A stretch of DNA of 64,000 nucleotides from UBA1189 sp045594245 (GCA_045594245.1 JAZNYG010000023.1:45119-109118); one strand, 5' to 3'. Shown: positions 34,953 to 44,058, numbered from the stretch's first letter. A program made the numbers and translations. Notes: generated by a model from the letters alone, not told the origin.

Positions 34953-35702
34953 TTAGAAATGATAGCCTAAGCGGATTACTACCATTGAGGGGTTAAGCTT
35001 ACCACCATTGAAGCTGCCACCTTCTCCCAAGATTCCTGCAAGAGAGCCAAGATTTGATGCACCTGCATCAATTGCAGTCTCATAACTAATAGGAGCACTG
35101 CCAAAGCCATAGTAATGAAGTCCCAAAGAAAGAGTACCGCTCAAAGATACGCCAATACCAGCCTGCCAAGCAAAAGTAGTGTTCATGTCATAAGTAGATT
35201 CGGCTGAAGCATTAACAGCACCTATCAAAGGAATTTCTGTAGAATAATCGATAGATTGACTGGTGATATTACGGAAATTGACACCAGCACCAGCCTCTAC
35301 CCAAAGAGTGGTACCAATAATATCCAAAATTGTGTAGTTGGCACCTACCATTACGGGGATATTCATATATGCAGGAGCAACAACATCCGTACCTTCAACT
35401 TTCATAGCCTCCTTAATGTCACCTTTCAAACCATTGTAGAAGAAGTCGGCCGAAGCAAAAGCACTAAGATTTCCAAAGAGACCTAATTGATACTTTGCAC
35501 CTACATTGAGACCTATAGCTGCACCACCCAGTTCTGCCTCTGCATTATTCAAGGCAATTTCGCCAAAGCCTTCACCCTGTCCGAATGTTCCAACTGGGAA
35601 GTTACCACCTGCACGTACAGAAAAACCGTTCTGAGCAAATGAAGCTGTAGAAACTCCCATAATAACAGTCACGAGTGCAATCGCTTTTTTTACATTTTTC
35701 AT
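34953..35702 (-). CDS. Outer-membrane beta-barrel protein (OmpX/PorT-like)
   Basis: A 249-residue secreted protein with signal peptide MKNVKKAIALVTVIMGVSTASFAQ. The mature chain alternates polar and hydrophobic residues in strand-length blocks, such as GFSVRAGGNFPVG, AIGLNVGAKYQLGLFGNLSAFASADFFYNG and TFAWQAGIGVSLSGTLSLGLHYYGFG. It ends VVIRLGYHF, a terminal aromatic as required by the BAM machinery. This is the pattern of small 8-stranded outer-membrane barrels (outer_membrane_beta-barrel family). No ligand can be inferred. It is a single-gene unit with its own -7 box (35802-35810), a long leader of about 95 nt and its own terminator. Confidence 0.82.
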   Translation of the reverse strand: MKNVKKAIALVTVIMGVSTASFAQNGFSVRAGGNFPVGTFGQGEGFGEIALNNAEAELGGAAIGLNVGAKYQLGLFGNLSAFASADFFYNGLKGDIKEAMKVEGTDVVAPAYMNIPVMVGANYTILDIIGTTLWVEAGAGVNFRNITSQSIDYSTEIPLIGAVNASAESTYDMNTTFAWQAGIGVSLSGTLSLGLHYYGFGSAPISYETAIDAGASNLGSLAGILGEGGSFNGGKLNPSMVVIRLGYHF

Positions 35703-35801
35703 AATTTACTTACGATTTTATTAGTAATTAAATAATTGTATTCATGAATATAGTCTGCATTATACTATCCTATGAATTCCAACCGCTACGTTTGTGATTG
35801 T

Positions 35802-35810
35802 GCAAATATA
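35802..35810 (-). promoter_or_regulatory. -7 box of the outer-membrane protein gene
   Basis: TATATTTGC on the minus strand matches TAnnTTTG. It is 99 bp from the ATG, so the transcript has an unusually long AT-rich leader. Confidence 0.55.
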
Positions 35811-35860
35811 CAACTTTTTTCAATAGATAGTATTTTCTGATCGAAAAATTCACTCTTTGA

Positions 35861-36898
35861 TTATGGTATTCTACCAATTGCTGCTATCAGTTTATCGGTG
35901 TTCTCACGTTTCGTAGCCCAACTGGTGCATATGCGTACTGCAATACGTCCATCTTCCATTTGTTGCCATACGGAAAACATAAAGTCGTTGGCGAAAGTCG
36001 CTAACTGCTCTTTGCTGAAAATGGGGAATTGTTGGTTGGTAGGACTGTCAATCAAGAAATCTACCCATTTAGCTTGTAGGGCAGCCTTGATGCGCATAGC
36101 CTCGTCTATAGCATGCTGGGAAATGTCAAAATACAGGTTGTCAGTAAACAATGTTGAGAATTGGAGACCTAGCAAACGCCCTTTGGCAAGCATTCCTCCA
36201 TGTTGCTTAATACTATATCGGAAATCCTTCTTTAAGGCTTCATTGATGATTACTACAGCTTCACCAAATAATGCTCCCACCTTAGTTCCACCAATATAGA
36301 AAACATCAACCAATTCAACTAATTGTGGTAGTGTGATGTCACATGCGGGTGAGCAGAGTCCATATCCCAATCTGGCACCATCAATAAAAAGCGGCAAACT
36401 ATACTTGTCGCACATTCGGCGTATGCCCTTTAATTCTTCATGGGAATAAATGGTTCCTATCTCCGTAGGGAAGGAAAGATATACCATTCCAGGTTGTACC
36501 ATATGCTCTGGTCCATCCTCGTTGAGATGTGCTTGCATAGCCTCCTCTATCTGATATGCTGTGATTTTCCCGTCACAAGTAGGTATGCTCAACACTTTGT
36601 GCCCCGTGCTCTCTATTGCTCCTGTTTCGTGCACATTGATATGTCCGCTCGTAGCTGCAAGCACTCCTTGGTAGGGGCGTAATATATGAGCGATGACCGT
36701 GGTGTTTGCTTGTGTCCCTCCGACTAGAAAATGTACGTCGGCATCTTCGCGCAGACAAGCCTTTCTGATGAGCCTACGCGCTTCTTCGCAATAGTCATCC
36801 TCTCCATATCCTATGGTCTGTACCATATTCGTTTCGTTCAATATTTTCAGGATGAGGGGATGAGCGCCCTCGTTGTAATCACATTGGAATTGTATCAT
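35861..36898 (-). CDS. Low-specificity L-threonine aldolase / beta-eliminating lyase family
   Basis: A 345-residue PLP enzyme of fold type I that splits threonine or related beta-hydroxy amino acids into glycine and an aldehyde. It begins MIQFQCDYNEGAHPLILKIL. FLVGGTQANTTVIAHIL (about 57), SGHINVHETGAIESTGHKVL (about 83), FIDGARLGYGLCSPACD with the PLP-contacting Asp (about 173) and VFYIGGTKVGALFGEAVVI with the Schiff-base Lys (about 205) are all present. A longer frame opens at 36964, but the promoter box at 36936-36944 lies inside that extension, so the ATG at 36898 is the start. Divergent from the integrase. Confidence 0.9.
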   Translation of the reverse strand: MIQFQCDYNEGAHPLILKILNETNMVQTIGYGEDDYCEEARRLIRKACLREDADVHFLVGGTQANTTVIAHILRPYQGVLAATSGHINVHETGAIESTGHKVLSIPTCDGKITAYQIEEAMQAHLNEDGPEHMVQPGMVYLSFPTEIGTIYSHEELKGIRRMCDKYSLPLFIDGARLGYGLCSPACDITLPQLVELVDVFYIGGTKVGALFGEAVVIINEALKKDFRYSIKQHGGMLAKGRLLGLQFSTLFTDNLYFDISQHAIDEAMRIKAALQAKWVDFLIDSPTNQQFPIFSKEQLATFANDFMFSVWQQMEDGRIAVRICTSWATKRENTDKLIAAIGRIP

Positions 36899-36918
36899 AT
36901 GTAAAAGTCTTCTTTTTT

Positions 36919-36952
36919 TATATATCTTAATCGATGCAAATTTAGATATATA
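36919..36952. promoter_or_regulatory. Inverted repeat overlapping the threonine-aldolase promoter
   Basis: TATATATCT (36919-36927) and AGATATATA (36944-36952) are perfect 9-bp arms with a 16-bp spacer. The minus-strand -7 box TAAATTTGC (36936-36944) lies inside and abuts one arm. The geometry suits an operator for a dimeric regulator, but the arms are AT-rich and could be chance. Confidence 0.4.
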
Positions 36953-36998
36953 ATTTCTAAACAAAAAGTATTATTCATTTTAATTATTATTTGCTACA

Positions 36999-37943
36999 AT
37001 GACTATTGTTCAGTTAAAATTCAGACCAACTTATGACGATCATCGCAAAGTTGGCAGAGAGACTCTATTTTGTCTCATGCGCAGACTTATTCACCAATTC
37101 CGTTTTTGCGGTCGCGAGCGTACGGCAGAGACATACTCCGCAGCTCTAAACAGTTTTAGTCGCTTTACTTCTGGCAAGGATATCCGTTTTGAGGATATTG
37201 ATGAAGCCTTGATGCTCAGATATGAGGTTTATTTGCACTCTTGTGGCGTTACGATGAATACCTCTTCCTTCTATATGCGTATTCTGCGCGCTACTTATAA
37301 TAGAGCTGTAGAGAGAGGTCTTACCGAACAGCATTATCCCTTCAAATTGGTATATACGGGCATTGACAAAACGATTAAGCGCGCTATCCCGCTAAAGTAT
37401 ATCAAAATCATTAAGGCTCTCAACCTTTCAGATAATGAGGGATTGGAGTTCGCTCGCGACATGTTTATGTTTAGCTTCTATACAAGAGGTATGTCGTTGA
37501 TTGATATGGCCTATCTAACATCAGGCAACTTATGTAATGGCCGACTTACTTATACGCGACATAAAACTGGACAGCAGCTTTCTGTCAGATGGGAAAGATG
37601 TATGCAGGAGATAGTGGACAAGTATCATCACAAAGGAGCGCATTATCTGCTACCTATCATACGGCATGAGGGCGTTGACGAACGTCTGCAATATAAGAGC
37701 AGATCTTCGTGGTTATGCAACAGGTTGAAGCGAATCGGTGCTATGATCAAATTGGACTTTCCTCTTACCATGTATGTTGCTCGCCACTCCTGGGCAAGCA
37801 TAGCTCGTACCTCACATATCCCGATTTCAATTATCAGCGAGAGCATGGGGCATGAATCAGAACAAACGACACAAATCTATCTTTCCTCATTTGACTATGT
37901 GGAAGTAGATAAGGCAAACAGGCGAATCCTGAAGATGCTCTAG
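36999..37943 (+). CDS. Tyrosine-type site-specific recombinase
   Basis: A 314-residue phage-integrase family recombinase. Residues 15-110 form the SAM-like core-binding domain (TAETYSAALNSFSRFTSGKD). The catalytic domain has R163 (YTRGMSLIDM), K189 (TRHKTGQQ), box II with R262 (YVARHSWAS), H285 (ESMGHESEQT) and the Tyr nucleophile near 294 (TQIYLSSFDY). The first box II position is Tyr259 instead of the usual His, as in many Bacteroidales integrases. Size and organisation match the chromosomal invertases that flip promoters of surface genes, but no long inverted repeats are obvious beside it. No excisionase or other mobile genes accompany it. AT-rich compared with neighbours. Confidence 0.92.
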   Translation: MTIVQLKFRPTYDDHRKVGRETLFCLMRRLIHQFRFCGRERTAETYSAALNSFSRFTSGKDIRFEDIDEALMLRYEVYLHSCGVTMNTSSFYMRILRATYNRAVERGLTEQHYPFKLVYTGIDKTIKRAIPLKYIKIIKALNLSDNEGLEFARDMFMFSFYTRGMSLIDMAYLTSGNLCNGRLTYTRHKTGQQLSVRWERCMQEIVDKYHHKGAHYLLPIIRHEGVDERLQYKSRSSWLCNRLKRIGAMIKLDFPLTMYVARHSWASIARTSHIPISIISESMGHESEQTTQIYLSSFDYVEVDKANRRILKML

Positions 37944-37944
37944 A

Positions 37945-37989
37945 GAAAAAACAGATAGGCGTTTCGGAAACGCCTATCTGTTTTTCTTT
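37945..37989. terminator. Bidirectional rho-independent terminator
   Basis: A near-perfect palindrome: CAGATAGGCGTTTC pairs with GAAACGCCTATCTG, flanked by A5-6 on the left and T5 on the right. It sits between the convergent integrase and S41 protease genes, and would terminate both. Confidence 0.9.
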
Positions 37990-38003
37990 TATGTGCACTG
38001 TGG

Positions 38004-39608
38004 CTAGTCTTGGTTTGTAATAGTTGGCATCGACTCGCCTTTGTCCAAGATTTCCACAGCTTTCAGCACTGCGGGATCTGTCAGGTTCAGGTACTTCACA
38101 TACTCTTCCATTCCCAGCATGTTGTATATGACATTACCGAACAGGATATCCTCCATCAATGCATATGACTTTCGGATAAGATTATTGCGGCGTTTTACGC
38201 CCTTGCTAGTAGCATGTTGCAGAAATTCTTCCATCAAATTCTGTCTCTTGAGATACTGTTGCAGCTCCTCCATTGTAGCATATTGTGAGAGCTCGGCGCG
38301 GTTCCTATCCGTATATTGGAAGGGGAACTGCGTGAACAAACCTCGTTTGGCCACCTCTGCATAGTACGATGTATAGCCTGCTGTATCTTGGGGGACAAAG
38401 ATGTCGGGCATGATGCCACCACCACCATATACCGTGCGTCCGTTCTTGGTATAATACACCATGCTTTCATCCTGCTTGATGCTGTCTTGGGTGAAGAACT
38501 CTCCATGCTCAAAGCGGTTGAGAAGGTCAAGCTCATATTCCTCATTATGTCCATTAGTGTAAGGCTTCTGTATGCAACGTCCTGACGGGGTGTAATAGCG
38601 TGCAATGGTCAGTCGGATGGCGCTGCCGTCGCCTAGTTCTATAGGCTGTTGCACCAATCCCTTGCCGAAGGTGCGTCGGCCAATTATCGTGCCTCTGTCA
38701 TTGTCCTGGATGGCACCAGCAAAAATTTCACTGGCCGAGGCTGAAGTCTCATCTGTGAGCACTACCAAAGGAATCTTTTGGCAACTTCCTCCGCCCGTAG
38801 CATACATCTCATCGCGTGGCACATCCTTACCTTCGGTGTAAACGATCATCTCTCCTTTGGGCAGGAACTCATTGACCATCTGTATGGCTGCTCCCATATA
38901 TCCACCGGTATTTCCGCGCAGGTCGATGATGCATCCTTGCATACCTTTCTGTATGCCTTGTGCCAAGGCAATCAGCATTTCAGGATAGGTGGTTTCGCCA
39001 AACTTGTTGATTTTTATGTAGCACCAGCGGTCGTCAATCAAGTAGGTGGCGTCGATGCTCTTGACGGGGATGTTGCCACGTACAATGACATAAGGTAGCA
39101 ACTCTTTCTCGCCATGTCGCTTGATGCCCAGACGCACCTCGCTTCCCTTGGGGCCTTTGAGGCGTTTCATCGCTCCATCATTGCTGATTTTCTTGCCCAC
39201 ATAGAGCGAGTCGTCAATGGTGACGATGCGGTCTCCAGCCATGAGTCCTACCTTCTCGGCTGGTCCGCCATGGATTACGTCGCTCACATAGATGGTGTCG
39301 GACTGTATCATGAACTGTATGCCGATGCCGCTGAAGCTACCACGCAGTTCCTGGTTTGACTCCTCCGCTTTTTTCGCGGGGATGTATACGGAGTGGGGGT
39401 CGAGTTCAGCCAATACTTTGGGGATAGTCTTCTCGACCAAATCTTCCATATCGACCGTGTCGACATATTGATTGCCTATAATATGCAGTATGGCCGAGAG
39501 CTTATTGGCTGATAGCGTCGGTTTGCCATAGTCCGTGCAAGCAGTAAAGGCTACGCTCGCAAAGATGGCAAGCGCGACTATATACATCTTTGTATTATAA
39601 TGTTTCAT
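38004..39608 (-). CDS. S41 family C-terminal processing protease, lipoprotein
   Basis: A 534-residue periplasmic serine protease. The signal ends in the lipobox FASVAFTAC (Cys about 24). A helical lead (LSAILHIIGNQYVDTVDMED) precedes the PDZ domain (about 90-170: FSGIGIQFMIQSDTIYVSDV, GPAEKVGLMAGDRIVTID). The peptidase core has DLRGNTGGYMGAAIQMV (about 229), DETSASASEIFAGAIQDNDRG with the Ser nucleophile (about 285) and GRRTFGKGLVQ with the general-base Lys (about 312). It resembles Ctp/Prc proteases, which trim C-termini of envelope proteins. Its start overlaps the dCMP deaminase stop by 4 nt, so it is the last gene of a four-gene operon. Confidence 0.93.
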   Translation of the reverse strand: MKHYNTKMYIVALAIFASVAFTACTDYGKPTLSANKLSAILHIIGNQYVDTVDMEDLVEKTIPKVLAELDPHSVYIPAKKAEESNQELRGSFSGIGIQFMIQSDTIYVSDVIHGGPAEKVGLMAGDRIVTIDDSLYVGKKISNDGAMKRLKGPKGSEVRLGIKRHGEKELLPYVIVRGNIPVKSIDATYLIDDRWCYIKINKFGETTYPEMLIALAQGIQKGMQGCIIDLRGNTGGYMGAAIQMVNEFLPKGEMIVYTEGKDVPRDEMYATGGGSCQKIPLVVLTDETSASASEIFAGAIQDNDRGTIIGRRTFGKGLVQQPIELGDGSAIRLTIARYYTPSGRCIQKPYTNGHNEEYELDLLNRFEHGEFFTQDSIKQDESMVYYTKNGRTVYGGGGIMPDIFVPQDTAGYTSYYAEVAKRGLFTQFPFQYTDRNRAELSQYATMEELQQYLKRQNLMEEFLQHATSKGVKRRNNLIRKSYALMEDILFGNVIYNMLGMEEYVKYLNLTDPAVLKAVEILDKGESMPTITNQD

Positions 39609-40039
39609 TCTTCGTTAGGTAAATATTCGACAGAGACGCCGGCTCGTTCCAGCAAGTCTATTCCATCGGTCAGTCGGTACTTCTCGCCATACACTACGCG
39701 CTTGATGCCTGCCTGAATAATCAGCTTGGCACATTCAATACAGGGCGATGCCGTCACATATAGGGTAGCCCCTTCGCTGTTGTTGTTTGAACGGGCAATC
39801 TTGGTGATGGCATTGGCCTCGGCATGTAGAACGTAGGGCTTGGTCACGTTGTTCGCATCTTCGCAAACATTCTCAAATCCTGCAGGTGTGCCGTTGTAGC
39901 CATCTGAAATGATCATTCTATCCTTCACTATCAGCGCACCCACCTTGCGACGTTCGCAGTAGGAGTTTTCTGCCCAAATGCAGGCCATGCGCATGTAGCG
40001 TTTGTCAAATGCCTCTTTCTTGTTGTCAGTTTCTGTCAT
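39605..40039 (-). CDS. dCMP deaminase / ComE-like cytidylate deaminase
   Basis: A 144-residue zinc deaminase converting dCMP to dUMP for thymidylate supply. The signature VLHAEANAI (HAE, with zinc-binding His and catalytic Glu) and SPCIECAKLIIQAGIKRVVY (PCxxC, the two zinc Cys) are intact. The N-terminal RYMRMACIWAENSYCERRKVGALIV is typical of the dCMP branch. The frame extends 10 codons upstream (to 40069), but those overlap the DUF4847 gene. The ATG at 40039 falls one base after that gene's stop and is chosen. Coupled to the S41 gene by an ATGA overlap. Confidence 0.93.
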   Translation of the reverse strand: MTETDNKKEAFDKRYMRMACIWAENSYCERRKVGALIVKDRMIISDGYNGTPAGFENVCEDANNVTKPYVLHAEANAITKIARSNNNSEGATLYVTASPCIECAKLIIQAGIKRVVYGEKYRLTDGIDLLERAGVSVEYLPNEE

Positions 40040-40040
40040 C

Positions 40041-40520
40041 TTATTTTTTGAATTTTGATAGATCGCCAAATTGCATGAAGTATCTTCTGCTACCGTCGAA
40101 CAGGCGTATGTAGTTTGAGTCGCCTTGATAGTAGCTTACCTTGAGCAACTCATCATACATCTGCTTGCCAAATCCTGTAAGTCTCTTCGGATCGCCTGTT
40201 ACAGTTTTCCATTCCGAGAAGCCGAATGTGCGGTTCTTTCCATCAGCTTCCCAGCGTCCTTGTAGCTGGCATCCCTCGGGTAGTGTCACTACAACTATGC
40301 CGTCGACCATCAACTCTATGTTATATGCCGTGAGGTCACTAAGGCTGTTGTATTTGCTGATGGGAGTTCCCATGTTCGGGTTGTCCCAATCGTGGGTCTC
40401 GTAAAACCCTGCCATGTGCCACACCTTACCGGTGAAGATGCCTTCGATGTCATCCTCTCTATTGCATCCGACGAAGAGTAAGACGCATAATGAGGCTAGG
40501 AGCAGACGATATGATTTCAT
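40041..40520 (-). CDS. DUF4847-like lipoprotein
   Basis: A 159-residue secreted lipoprotein of unknown function. Signal MKSYRLLLASLCVLLFVGC ends in a lipobox Cys at 19. The mature part begins with NREDDIEGIFTGKVWHMAGF and has alternating strand-like segments (LMVDGIVVVTLPEGCQLQGRW, SNYIRLFDGSRRYFMQF). That suggests a small beta-barrel or META/lipocalin-like fold that binds nothing I can name. I associate the sequence with the Bacteroidales family DUF4847. It lies 31 bp after the M3 peptidase and 1 bp before the deaminase, so it belongs to that operon. Confidence 0.72.
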   Translation of the reverse strand: MKSYRLLLASLCVLLFVGCNREDDIEGIFTGKVWHMAGFYETHDWDNPNMGTPISKYNSLSDLTAYNIELMVDGIVVVTLPEGCQLQGRWEADGKNRTFGFSEWKTVTGDPKRLTGFGKQMYDELLKVSYYQGDSNYIRLFDGSRRYFMQFGDLSKFKK

Positions 40521-40551
40521 TGGCTATACGACCTGATTATATTTCAATCGT

Positions 40552-42684
40552 TTATTTTACTATTCCGTCGCGCTTCATCATGGCATCGATGGTAGCATCC
40601 TGTCCGCGGAAACGGCGGTAGAGCTCCTTCGGATGCTCTGAACTTCCCTTCTCGAGGATGTTCTTGCGGAACGATGTGGCCACCTCCTGATTGTAGATAC
40701 CTTTCTCTTCGAAGAGTGAGAAAGCATCGGCATCGAGCATCTCAGACCACTTGTAGCTGTAGTAGCCTGCCGAGTAGCCGCCTGACATGATGTGGCCGAA
40801 ACGGGTAGTCATATTGGTGCCTTCGGCAGCAGGAAGCAATTGGGTCGGTGCCCATGCCTCTTGCTCGTAGGCTAAAACATCGCCCTCAAACGGTGTGGTG
40901 CGTGAGTACCATGCCATATCGAGTAGTCCGAAGCTGAGCTGGCGGATACACATATATGCCGCATTGTAGTTCTGGGCACGTACGATGCGTTCGATGAGTT
41001 CGTCGGGGATGAGTTCGCCTGTTTCGTAATGGAAGGCGAAGGTGGCGAGGAACTCCTTCTTGGGCAAGAAGTTCTCCATAATCTGCGAGGGCAGCTCCAC
41101 GAAGTCACGATAAACGTTGGTACCACCCATCGAGGGGTAATTGGTAGCGGCGAAAATGCCGTGCAGGGCGTGGCCAAACTCATGCAGGAAGGTCTCCACC
41201 TCGTCCTGTGTGAGCAGCGCGGGCTTGCTCTCGGTGGGCTTGGTGAAGTTCATTGTGATAGACACGTGAGGACGGCTATCCACACCATCCTTTACATACT
41301 GCTCCTTGTAGTTGGTCATCCAGGCGCCTGAGCGCTTGCCGGCACGGGGGAAGAAGTCGGTGTAGATGACTGCCAGGTAGCTGCCGTCCTTGTCGAGCAC
41401 GTCGTAGGCCTTCACGTCGGGATGGAACACGGCGATGTCCTTGTTCTCCTCGAAGGTGATGCCATACAAACGGGTAGCCAGGCCAAACACGCCTTTGGTC
41501 ACATTCTCTAGCTTGAAGTAGGGGCGCACCATCTCGTCGTTGAGGCTATATTTCTCGTTGCGCAGTTTCTCAGAGTAGAACGACCAGTCCCAAGGCATCA
41601 GTTCGAAGTCCTTGCCTTCGGTGCGTGCCGCCATCTCCTGCACTGCCTTCACCTCCTCCTTAGCTGCGGGGAGGTAAGCGGTGAGCAGCTGGTCGAGCAA
41701 GTGGTTCACATTGGCTGCGTTCTCGGCCATGCGGTTCTCGAGCACGTAGTCGGCGTGGCTGTTGTATCCCAGCAATTGGGCGATGGCGAGGCGCAAGTTG
41801 GCAATCTTCTTCACGTTCTCCTCGTTGTTGTATTCGTTGTCCTGTACGTTCTGCGTGTTGTATGCCATATAGAGCTCGCGGCGCAGGTCGCGGTCCTCGC
41901 AGTACATCATCAAGGGGCTATAGCTCGGGGCGTGCAGGGTAAATGTCCATCCCTTCTGGCCCTTCTCCTTGGCAGTCTGTGCCGCTGCTTCGAGCGCCGA
42001 TTCGGGCATACCCCTCAGACGAGCCGAGTCGGTCACGTTCAGGGCGTAGCTGTTGGTAGCTTTCAGCATATTCTGGCCAAATGCCAATGTTGTCTTGCTC
42101 AGTTCGGTAGTCAGCTCACGATACTTGGCCTTGTCTTCTTCGCTGAGGTTGGCTCCATTGCGGGCAAAGCTGTCATACGACTTTTGCAACAGACGCTGTT
42201 GCTCGGTCGTAAGGGTGCTCTTGTCGGTGGTCTCGTATACTGCCTTCACGCAGGCAAAGAGTTTCTCGTTGAGGCTTACGTTGTTGGAGTGCTCGGTGAG
42301 CATGGGTGAGAGCTTCTGTGCCAGTGCCTGCATCTCGTCGGATGTCTCGGCGCTATTCAGGTTGAAGAACACGGTCGCTACGCGATCAAGCATGTCGCCG
42401 GCATAGTCGAGTGCCACGATGGTGTTCTCGAAGGTAGGTGTTTCGGGGTTGTTGATGATGGCGTCCACCTCGGCTTGATGCTGCTTGATACCCTCCAGGA
42501 AGGCGGGTTCGTAGTGCTCCATCTTGATTTTGTCAAATGGTGCCGTTTGATGCGGAGTGGTATACTCGCTGAAGAAGGGGTTATCGTTCTTTTTGTTCAT
42601 ACAAGAGGTAAAGTTAATGGTTGCGCCCATTACGGCCAGTGTGCCGAGGGCAAGTTTGAATAGGTTTGTCTTGCGGTAACACAT
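40552..42684 (-). CDS. M3 family zinc metallopeptidase (peptidyl-dipeptidase Dcp-like), lipoprotein
   Basis: A 710-residue thimet-oligopeptidase-family enzyme. The zinc site VETFLHEFGHALHG (HExxH) lies near residue 490, with a downstream Glu in VYRDFVELPSQIMEN. The long helical N-terminal half and YHVSITMNFTKP-type segment fit Dcp/OpdA. The ORF opens at 42738, but the real start is the ATG at 42684: it is followed by a lipoprotein signal (NLFKLALGTLAVMGATINFTSC), which places the enzyme in the periplasm. A near-consensus -7 box TATCTTCGC lies at 42707-42715. It degrades short peptides and heads a four-gene operon. Confidence 0.92.
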   Translation of the reverse strand: MCYRKTNLFKLALGTLAVMGATINFTSCMNKKNDNPFFSEYTTPHQTAPFDKIKMEHYEPAFLEGIKQHQAEVDAIINNPETPTFENTIVALDYAGDMLDRVATVFFNLNSAETSDEMQALAQKLSPMLTEHSNNVSLNEKLFACVKAVYETTDKSTLTTEQQRLLQKSYDSFARNGANLSEEDKAKYRELTTELSKTTLAFGQNMLKATNSYALNVTDSARLRGMPESALEAAAQTAKEKGQKGWTFTLHAPSYSPLMMYCEDRDLRRELYMAYNTQNVQDNEYNNEENVKKIANLRLAIAQLLGYNSHADYVLENRMAENAANVNHLLDQLLTAYLPAAKEEVKAVQEMAARTEGKDFELMPWDWSFYSEKLRNEKYSLNDEMVRPYFKLENVTKGVFGLATRLYGITFEENKDIAVFHPDVKAYDVLDKDGSYLAVIYTDFFPRAGKRSGAWMTNYKEQYVKDGVDSRPHVSITMNFTKPTESKPALLTQDEVETFLHEFGHALHGIFAATNYPSMGGTNVYRDFVELPSQIMENFLPKKEFLATFAFHYETGELIPDELIERIVRAQNYNAAYMCIRQLSFGLLDMAWYSRTTPFEGDVLAYEQEAWAPTQLLPAAEGTNMTTRFGHIMSGGYSAGYYSYKWSEMLDADAFSLFEEKGIYNQEVATSFRKNILEKGSSEHPKELYRRFRGQDATIDAMMKRDGIVK

Positions 42685-42706
42685 ACTGTAATAAATTATT
42701 GAGACC

Positions 42707-42715
42707 GCGAAGATA
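42707..42715 (-). promoter_or_regulatory. Near-consensus -7 box of the M3 peptidase operon
   Basis: TATCTTCGC on the minus strand differs from TAnnTTTG at one position. It is 22 bp upstream of the ATG at 42684 and would make the longer start at 42738 impossible. Confidence 0.4.
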
Positions 42716-42975
42716 ATATAAATAATTGAAATTCCCACACTAATTTTGTAAATTCAGCAGGGTCTTTAATAACAAGGGGCCACTCAAGAAATAGTATATT
42801 CCTTAATACAATTAATATAAGGACTTATACCTAATAGTCTATAAGAGGCAAAAGAACAAGATTTCCCTATAGGCACAACTATTTTCAAATCTCATCCTCA
42901 CATTTTCCTTATCAATTAACAAAAGATTTTGCAGTGTTATTCATAAAGTTATTTGAATTTCTAATGATTTTTCAC

Positions 42976-42984
42976 TATTTTTGC
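42976..42984 (+). promoter_or_regulatory. -7 box of aroB
   Basis: TATTTTTGC matches TAnnTTTG, 30 bp before the ATG at 43015. It lies within the longer reading frame that opens at 42934, ruling out that start. Confidence 0.6.
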
Positions 42985-43014
42985 AAATTTTCTGATAAAG
43001 ATATCACACAATAT

Positions 43015-44058
43015 ATGAGCACTCCAATTATAACATCCAATAACGCAGCAAGCTCAATCAGCAGACTGCTTGCCGACCTCCAATATGACCGTTTGTTCAT
43101 CCTCACTGACGCGCAGACAGCAAAGTTATGTTATCCATCAATAGAGCAAGTACTCACTAAGGGGTATCGTATCACCATTCCTGCTGGAGACAAGTACAAG
43201 CATATCAACACCCTTTACCACGTATGGGAAGAACTTTCCTCTCATGGAGCCACACGCCATTCCCTACTACTCAATGTGGGTGGCGGTATGGTAACTGATC
43301 TCGGTGGATTTGCAGCTGCTACTTACAAACGAGGTATAAAGCACATAAATATTCCAACTACACTATTATCCATGGTAGATGCAGCTGTAGGAGGAAAGAC
43401 AGGCATCAATTTTCAATCATTAAAAAATGAAATTGGAGCGTTCTATCCAGCCTATTCAGTTGTCGTGTGTTCTGAGTTCCTACGAACACTCGACAAAACC
43501 AACCTCGCTTCAGGCTTTGCAGAAATGATAAAGCATGGGCTCATCAGTTCAGAAAAGCATTGGGCACAACTTATGCGTTTTGATCTCAACATTCCTAACC
43601 TAAATACACTTCAAGAACTCATTATAGAATCAATCCATGCAAAGGAGTTTATCGTAGAACAAGACCCGACAGAACAGCACATACGCAAGGCGCTTAATTT
43701 TGGACATACCCTCGGACATGCTTATGAGACATTGGCAATGCGCCGCGACACGCCTTGCCTACATGGCTATGCCGTAGCCTGGGGACTCATAGGCGAACTA
43801 TACCTTTCGCACGTTCGTGAAAGATTCCCCACCAATAAACTACGCCAGACGATCTCTTATATCAAGGATATTTACGGCATTCCACCATTTAACTGCCACG
43901 ACTACGACGAACTCTACGAACTTATGCTACACGACAAAAAGAATGTGGCAAACGAAATCCGCTTCACTCTACTTAGCGATATCGGCGACATACACATCAA
44001 CCGCGATGTAAGCCGCAAAGAAATATTCGAAATGCTTGATTTTGTTAGAGAAGGATAG
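43015..44058 (+). CDS. aroB: 3-dehydroquinate synthase
   Basis: A 347-residue NAD- and Zn-dependent enzyme of the shikimate pathway, closing DAHP to 3-dehydroquinate. Motifs: IPAGDKYKHINTLYHVWEEL (about 52), NVGGGMVTDLGGFAAATYKRG (about 88-108), NIPTTLLSMVDAAVGGKTGIN (about 112-132), the zinc ligands in FAEMIKHGLIS (about 180) and NFGHTLGHAYE (about 228). It ends shortly after MLHDKKNVANEIRFTLL. Length is normal. It is a monocistronic unit convergent with the ECF operon. Confidence 0.95.
   Translation: MSTPIITSNNAASSISRLLADLQYDRLFILTDAQTAKLCYPSIEQVLTKGYRITIPAGDKYKHINTLYHVWEELSSHGATRHSLLLNVGGGMVTDLGGFAAATYKRGIKHINIPTTLLSMVDAAVGGKTGINFQSLKNEIGAFYPAYSVVVCSEFLRTLDKTNLASGFAEMIKHGLISSEKHWAQLMRFDLNIPNLNTLQELIIESIHAKEFIVEQDPTEQHIRKALNFGHTLGHAYETLAMRRDTPCLHGYAVAWGLIGELYLSHVRERFPTNKLRQTISYIKDIYGIPPFNCHDYDELYELMLHDKKNVANEIRFTLLSDIGDIHINRDVSRKEIFEMLDFVREG

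Noticed and set aside
36919..36952. Invertible promoter controlled by the adjacent recombinase
   Set aside because: Arms of 9 bp around only 16 bp are too short for known tyrosine-recombinase inversions. Kept only as a possible operator.
41701..42309. A 202-codon plus-strand open frame
   Set aside because: Antisense to the M3 peptidase; no start context, no family resemblance.
42739..43014. Gene or riboswitch in the 276-bp region between the M3 operon and aroB
   Set aside because: Only an AT-rich divergent promoter region is visible. A stray TAnnTTTG (TAATTTTGT near 42757) has no gene or terminator in front of it.
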